Positions 57,751 to 64,000 of a DNA stretch of 64,000 nt are shown in pieces. A program made the position numbers and the translations under genes. Source of the DNA: Capitulum mitella (Eukaryota > Arthropoda > Thecostraca > Pollicipedomorpha > Pollicipedidae); contig CP099854.1 in NCBI GenBank assembly GCA_030062745.1, positions 15,350,876 to 15,414,875 on the forward strand, in the 5' to 3' direction. How positions within the stretch are numbered: the first letter of the stretch is position 1; each line of letters begins with the position of its first letter. Under the pieces are notes generated by a model. That model did no database searches, was not told the DNA's origin, and saw only the letters and a program-made list of their open reading frames with translations.

Positions 57751-60700
57751 CTAGCTGGGCGGCGGCGGTGGCGGCGCCGCCAGCAGGTTCGGCAGGCCGG
57801 CCTGCGCCAGCATGTTGAGGTCCGGCTGCGGCCGGCTGGGCTGCGGCGGCGGCGGCGGCGCGCCGAACTGCTGCCACGGGTACAGCGACGGCGGCGGCAC
57901 GGAGGGCGGTCCCACCGGCCGGGGCGGCGGCACCTGCGGCACCGGCACACACCGTCAGCGGCGCGGCACCCGCAGCAGACCATACACGGCACACACCGTC
58001 AGCGGCGCGGCACCCGCAGCAGACCATACACGGCACACACCGTCAGCGGCGCGGCACAGGCAGCAGACCATACACGGCTCGCTTCGTCAGCGGCGCGGCT
58101 TAGGGGCAGCAGACCTACACGGCACAGGGTCATTCGGCGCCCAGACCATACACGGCACACACCGTCAGCGGCGCGGCACAGGCAGCAGACCATACGTCGA
58201 CGGACGGTCCTCTCACGGCGTAACGTCATCGGCTAGCCCAGAGACGGCACTTCATGACAACTGTTTGGCAATCAGCCACAAGATGGGTAGCTACAGCCGT
58301 GAGACATCACTGCGTGATTAGAAAATGTAATTTTACGTGTTGAGGACACCAAAAAACGTTCTCGTCTGAAGCATCGTTTTGTACTCAAGCTCGCTCTAGT
58401 TCCTAAATAAAATATCTACATTATGAACACTTTTGACGCATCCCGTAACAAATAACGTCTCCCTCCCTACACAGGAACACGCAGTTGTACCATCTTTCAC
58501 TAACCTACACCAAGAATGTTGAGTAAGACCTGTATCTTCCGTTTCAAGTGCTTCGTAAAATTTCGTGTGATAAAAGAAAATTGGTATACTTAATAACATT
58601 TCGTGTCACAAAAGAAAATTGATCTGTTTCAAAACATTTCGTGTTATAAAAGAAAATTCGCAGCGCTGGAGGTCGGTGTCAACACCACTGTACGTGTGAC
58701 TCCACGGAACAATGTCCACCATAGAGATGAAGAGAGACAGACACACAGGAGACAGACATACAGACAAAGAGTTCGCGGGGGAAGAGAGGTCACTGACCGG
58801 GCCCGGCGGCGGAGGGGCCGACATGGGCGGTGGCTGCTGCTGCCAGGGGGCTCGCCAGCCGGAGCCGGCCGGACCGGCCGGCGGCGGCGGCCCGCCGCCC
58901 TGAGAGCTGGGCGGCGGCGGCGGCGGCGGCGGAGCCTGTCGGCACACAGCAGCAGCGCGTCACACGCCATCAACACAGCAGGCCATCAACACACCAGGCC
59001 GTCAAGCACGGGTCGGGTCCGGGGAACCAGCCGGGAAACTGACTGTGGGCCAGACACGGTGCATGAGAACCGCACAGTCATGTCGGACAAGATGAAGACA
59101 TCTGACCAGGGCGGCCAGACTTAACCGAGCGATGCCAGTGACGTAGGAAGAACTCATACAATTAAGCACGCATTTCCTTCCAGGTTTTTGTTTGTTTTTT
59201 TTTTCTAATCATCTACCACAACCCTGTTCAATTGGTACACAGTTTCCGATTCACCACAGCTCGGTACACGGCCTCGGCGTGCACCCCCCCCCCCCAACTC
59301 AGCAACCGGCCGCTGTGACAGCGCACCCGTCCGTCAGTCCGGCCCGTCCAGAATCACCGCTCGGCGCCTTCTCACCTGGAACATGGACTGGGTGGGCGGC
59401 GCGGTGTTGAACGGCCCGGCCGGCGGCGGGCCGGGCCGGGCCGGCGGCGGCGGCGCCTGCGTGTTGGCCGGGCCTCCCCAGCCGGGCGGTGGCTGCCGGA
59501 CGACAGGGCACGGTCAGGGTCAGTACGGCCGACACAGGCGGCAGTCACGCGGACACGGGCGGCTCGGCTCGGCTCGGCTCGGCTCGGCTCGGCTCGGCTC
59601 GGCTCGGCTCGGCTCGGCTCGGCTCGGCTAGGCTCGGCTCGGCTCGGCTCGGCTCGGCTCGGCTCGGCTCGGCTCGGCTCGGCTCGGCTCGGCTCGGCTC
59701 GGCTCGGCTCGGCTCGGCCCGGCCCGGCCTGGCCTCCTCCGTACAGCCGCAACAGCTGTGTTTTAAAAGCGATCTCGCACTGGGCCGCAATGATTCTGTT
59801 AATGGTTAGTTCAGTGGGCATTATCTTCTGTATGGCATTCGAAATTATATGCTCTGTTTGCAAACCATTTGCCCAAACACAACGAACACGGCGAATTTTC
59901 CACCCTGTTGGCGACCAAGTTGGCACTTTGTGCCGCTGCCGTGTACGAGTACGGCACAATCCACTGGTGAGTGTCAGCATGTGGCCTATCGTCCTCACAC
60001 TTTGTGACGGCAGGTGACTGTGCTTCCTGGGCCAGTGTGATGTGTGACCTGTCTGGCGATGTAACTAATGGTGTGACCAAGTGTGACGACGTATGACGGC
60101 GTGTGTCAGTGTGTGACAGCATATGATGGCGTCACATGCGTGACTGTATGTGACAGTGTGCAACGGTGGTGCGTATCGGTATTTGACAATGTGTGACGGT
60201 ACATGGCAGTGTTACCCGTCTGACGATGTGACTGTGCCGCTGCGTGACGGCGTTACCTGTCTGCTGACGGTGACGCCGGTCGCCGGCTGGCCGGTGAGCG
60301 GCGGCGGCTGGGACAGCAGCGAGCGCGGCGCTGCCGCCGCCGGGCTCGAGTTCACCGCAGAGGAGCCCCAGCGGTTGGCGCGCGAGCCGTCGCCGGTGCC
60401 CAACGCGCTCGTGTTGCTGCCCCTGTACACAGACGGACATCGGGCTGAGGCCGCATACACGGACGGCGGCCCCGGAACGGACCGACACACGCGGCGGCGG
60501 GGCGGCTCAGGGCCGGCCGAGTCGCCACGCAGAACAGCGCCGAACAGCGGAACAGCTGAACAGGCGGAACAGCGCGCTCAGCGCGCCGCGCCTGCAGAAC
60601 GGTCCAACCGCGCCGAGACCAGGCACCGGCTGCACTCTGCTCAGGTGGGACGGTCTCCATTGTCGGCCCGGACAGTGCAGCCGGCCAGACCAGCCCAAGG

Positions 60701-63700
60701 CCGGGCCGGCACCACACGGGACGGGGACGACCCCGGGCCGGACGGAGCCGAGGCCGGGGACGGGGAGGGGGTGAGTCGGCTCCGTACTCACGTCAGAGGG
60801 CCCATCAGCGGGCGGGGCGGCTCGCGGCGCTCGAACGCTGTCCGGCCGCTGTAGCGGCTCAGGTCTGCGGAGGCAAACAGACGGCTCAGGTCAGGCCACA
60901 GCCGCAGGCGACACGGCTCAAACACTGCTGCACACGGCTGCCCGGACAGACCCAGGTACCGGCACGCTTCCGTGGCTCAGGACACTGAAACTCAGTTTTT
61001 GATGCTCCATAATTACCTAAAAAACCACCAATTTTTCTACACTCAATATCCTTTTAGTTACTACTAGTTCAGATAGTTTTTTGCATCAAACGAAACAATT
61101 CTGAAACGTCGGCCGACGTCCAATTTCCCTTAAATTGTCACGCAACAACGATCATTTGACCGGAATTTCAACAGCGCCTCAGAATGGGTTTCGGCTCGCC
61201 GGGCCGAGTGCCGGCCGTGACCGGAAACACGTACTTCCGCCGCCGTATCCGGAGCCGGAGCCGCTGCGACTGTCGTCCTTGCGCGGCGGCGGGCCCTCGC
61301 CGAGCTCAGCCATCAGCGACATGTACTGCAACAACACGGAGACGTGTGTTCCCCAACTTACGAGCAGCTATTCACGATCGCACGAGCCGCGTGGTAAAAA
61401 CAGTATTTACAAAAACTTCTTTACCGAGCCGTGGTCGGGATAAACGCTTCGAACGTACTGTACTGTAACCACAAGCAGGGAGCTCTACACCGCACTGTAC
61501 CGCAGCCAGAATCAGGGCCCACTACACCACAATGCAGCGGACACCAGTCCCGTCTGCGAGCAGTGGCCGAGATTCGGCTGACCAGGCAGAAGGCCGGCAG
61601 AACGGCGGGCAGGGACGCCGCTCCTCGACCGTCGGCGAGTGGACCGCGTCAGTCTGGTCCACGACAGGCCCGGACAGACCGGGGCAGGGGGCGCACCTCC
61701 TCGTCGATCTTGGTGCGGTCTCCGCCGCCCGAGTCGCCGGCCGGGCCGTCGCGGCCGCGGTCGCCGCCGCGCCGCTGCCGGCAGTCGCGGGCGATGTGGC
61801 CCGCGCCGCCGCAGCTGTTGCAGATCACGTTGTTGGTCACGTTCGGCTTGTCCGGACACTGAGGGCGGCCGAGCACAGCGTCAGACACACACACACACAC
61901 ACCGAAACAGGACACAATGACGCACTCATTACAGACCGCCTGCCCTGCTGACAGCCGTACGCGCCGAGGCCAGGAGACCCTCAGTAACTGGCTATTCATC
62001 GACGCTTTCGACCACCAGCGTCTTCTGGCATCACCCACCTTTACGGCGGCGGCCGGTGCCAGCGGAATGGACCAATCCCACCACCTGTCTCCAATCGGGC
62101 ACCCTTCTGCCCGGCAGTGAACACGGCACCAATCACCCCCCAATACCCACCTAATGAACCGAGGCCAGCTGCCCGCGGGCCCGACCCACACAGCCCGGCA
62201 CCTCCCTCTCATCAGAGGATCTGCCGGCCGCCTCACCTGCCACGACTTGTGCGAGGTGGCGCCGCAGTTGTTGCAGCGTGGCCCATCCTGCTCGCGCAGC
62301 GTGCCGTTCAGCAGCGCCAGCTCTCGCAGCTGGTTGCGGCGCAGGTCGTTCTGGCCCTCGGGCACCTCCACGCCCTGGCGGATGATCTCCTTGATCCGGT
62401 CCACGGCCCGTTTCACGCACTCCGGGTTGATGGACGAGATGAGCGCGTGCAGCGGCTCGTCCTCTCCGGGCATCGGCAGGCCGTCCTTGCGGCCCACTTT
62501 ACCCTCCTTCACCGAGCCCTTGCCGCGGATGATGATCTTGGCGCCCGACTCCTTCTCCAGCGCTACCGGCGCGTCAACGGCAGGTCAGGCCTGGTTACAA
62601 TCAGCCCGGGTCAGGTCAGGTCAGGTTAGGCCAGATCACGTCACGCCACGTCCGGTCAGATCTGGTCAGAAGTCGGAACAGGTCGGGTCGAAGTCAGGCC
62701 AGGTCAGGTCAAACCAGGACAGGTCAGGTCAAACCAGGTCAAGCCAAGTCAGGACACGTCAGGTCAGGTCTGGCCTAGTCAGGGCTAAGAGCCCATAAGA
62801 GCAAGGTAAGCAAAACCCTTGGCAAACACAGCCGTCTGCTTAGCGACAATGCGGAGGTTGTTACGAACAGAAACAAATAAACCAAAATCCTGCAACAATC
62901 ATGATTATTACTGCCTGCCAAGAGGCATGCCGAGTCTTTGTGTGAAGCGCAGGTAGCTTTCGCCCGCTGCGCAAGCCGACTCACACTTCAGCGTGTTGCC
63001 ACGCGGCCCGATGAGCAGACCGACAAAGTTGATCTCCGGGTGCTCCTCCTGCGGGATGACGATCTTGTCCGTCACCTTGGTGGTCGGAGGCCTGCCGACA
63101 CAGGAGGCGGACGATCACTGGCCGGCCGCTCCAACCGCGACACCGACACACGGCCAGCCCAGAGCCCCCGACACAACACACTCAACACCGACACACGGCC
63201 AGCCCAGAGGCTCCGACACAACACACTCAACACCGACACACGGCCAGCCCAGAGGCTCCGACACAACACACCAAACACCGACATACGGCCAGTCCAGAGG
63301 CCCCGACACAAGACCGTACTGAACACCGACAAACGGCCAGTCCAGAGGCTCCGACACAAGACCATACTAAACACCAACACACAGCCAGCCCAGAGGCTCC
63401 GCCAAAGACCATACTAAACACCAACACACGGCCAGCCCTCAGGCTCCGACACAACACACTAAACACCGATACATGCAGCCCAGAGGCCCCGAAACAACAC
63501 ACCAAACACCGACATACGGCCAGTCAGAGGCCCCGACACAAGACCGTACTGGAAACCGACAAACGGCCAGTCCAGAGACTCCGACAAACACCATACTGAA
63601 CACCGATACATGCAGTCCAGAGGCCCCGACACAAGACCAAACTTAACACACCGGCCAGAGGTATACAGAGATAAAAACAGTACCGACCGACAGGCACGGA

Positions 63701-64000
63701 AAACAGCGAACAACAGGTATACGACTGACCATGAGGTGCTCCAGATTAACGCATGACGCACGCAGAAGACCCTCACAATACCCCAGTCAGACAGAAAGAC
63801 GGACAGCGCAGAGCGAATGGCGCTGTCCCGGGCCATACTTGTAGTCGAGCGGCGGCTTGTAGTCGGGGTTGAGCTCGAACATCTTCTGGATGAGCTTGTG
63901 CCGATCGTCCTCGAGCCGGCGCCGTGTGCGGTAGTCGCGCGTGTTCAGCCGCTTGCCGTCGCTGCTGTAGATCGGCTCCGGCGACGGTGACCTGGCACCA
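57751..64000 (-). CDS. SF1: Splicing factor 1 / branch-point binding protein, 5'-incomplete
   Basis: Ten exons on the minus strand: 64000(edge)-63839, 63091-62985, 62562-62237, 61858-61697, 61325-61235, 60864-60792, 60422-60257, 59492-59376, 58935-58798, 57933-57751 (TAG at 57753-57751). All phases close, giving about 508 codons. SF1 binds the intron branch-point sequence with U2AF in early spliceosome assembly. Order: [19 protein letters not shown] with the conserved helical segment; a KH domain with [12 protein letters not shown] and [19 protein letters not shown]; a QUA2-like helix to [10 protein letters not shown]; two CCHC zinc knuckles, [14 protein letters not shown] (split by an intron) and [27 protein letters not shown]; then a Pro/Gly-rich tail with PWQQ motifs, ending in a Pro run and Ser. 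The first exon may really start after tgccag at about 63991 or continue beyond the window. Confidence 0.95.
57945..58200. repeat. 44-bp minisatellite next to the SF1 last-exon acceptor
   Basis: Four to five units of cgtcagcggcgcggcacccg with agcagaccatacacggcaca. In the gene sense, the unit portion ctgcgggtgccgcgccgc parallels the junction gccgcag|gtgccgccgcc of exon 57933-57751. Confidence 0.88.
59561..59715. repeat. (GGCTC)31 pentamer array
   Basis: An almost perfect run of ggctc with one ggcta variant, about 70 bp upstream (gene sense) of SF1 exon 59492-59376. Its transcript in the SF1 sense is (GAGCC)n. Confidence 0.97.
60000..60256. repeat. Degenerate TGTGACGG array beginning at an SF1 donor
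   Basis: Irregular units such as tgtgacggcg, tgtgtgacagc and cgttacctgtctgac. In the gene sense, the donor agacag|gtaacgccgtcac of exon 60422-60257 has a nearby echo, agacgggtaacactgcc. Confidence 0.6.
62583..62790. repeat. Degenerate AGGTC pentamer array
   Basis: Imperfect (aggtc)n with aaaccaggtcaagccaagtc variants, immediately upstream (gene sense) of the acceptor of SF1 exon 62562-62237. Confidence 0.8.
63130..63640. repeat. 45-bp minisatellite in SF1 intron 1
   Basis: About eleven units of cacacggccagcccagaggc with ctccgacacaacacac spacers. In the gene sense, each unit contains tgtgtcggagcctctgg, resembling the acceptor tgtgtcggcag|gcctccgacc of exon 63091-62985, about 40 bp away. Confidence 0.9.

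Noticed and set aside
59545-59998. Open frames of RAEPS or RLGSA repeats
   Set aside because: They are translations of the (GGCTC)n pentamer tract inside an SF1 intron.

Overview
This is a eukaryotic genomic window, not a bacterial one. Genes are split by GT..AG introns, intergenic DNA is dense in transposon remnants, and there are no operons or Shine-Dalgarno sites. The conserved proteins look arthropod-like, and a stretch of (TTAGG)n, the usual arthropod telomere unit, occurs inside one element. My best guess is a crustacean (a barnacle-like genome is possible). The species is inferred, not shown.

Three conserved housekeeping genes could be assembled exon by exon with all reading phases closing. 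(1) USP39, the U4/U6.U5 tri-snRNP SAD1-type pseudo-deubiquitinase, lies on the minus strand with 13 exons between 25844 and 12896 (about 502 aa). (2) IVD, mitochondrial isovaleryl-CoA dehydrogenase, lies on the plus strand with 9 exons from 39248 to 49500 (426 aa, complete). (3) SF1, splicing factor 1 / branch-point binding protein, lies on the minus strand with 10 exons from the right edge to a stop at 57751; its 5' end is outside the window. A small plus-strand gene at 6006-6959 encodes an 85-residue secreted, Tyr/His/Gly-rich precursor with an amidation-type GRR site that I do not recognise. It may start further upstream in a CpG-rich block near 3.77 kb.

Layout: 0.6-1.7 kb, a decayed Ty3/gypsy element; 3.5-7 kb, the secreted-peptide gene and its intronic minisatellite; 7-12.8 kb, intergenic DNA with several tandem arrays; 12.9-25.8 kb, USP39; 25.9-39 kb, an AT-richer block of transposons (Mutator-like foldback, hAT, Tc1/mariner, pogo/Tigger, MITEs) and a broken DEG/ENaC channel gene; 39.2-49.5 kb, IVD; 50.6-56.6 kb, DNA transposons, a very large inverted satellite array and a LINE tail; 57.7-64 kb, SF1.

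The most unusual signal is architectural. At about ten exon-intron boundaries of these unrelated genes, a tandem array begins or ends exactly at the splice site, and its repeat unit is a copy of that donor or acceptor plus, in several cases, 8-25 nt of the adjoining exon. The introns therefore carry dozens of tandem decoy splice sites. The second notable item is the secreted precursor. Other notable items are a 353-bp Mutator-like foldback with TTAGG repeats in its loop, a hAT insertion with a perfect 8-bp target duplication, and two retroposons inserted successively into the same 12-bp target just upstream of the IVD start codon.
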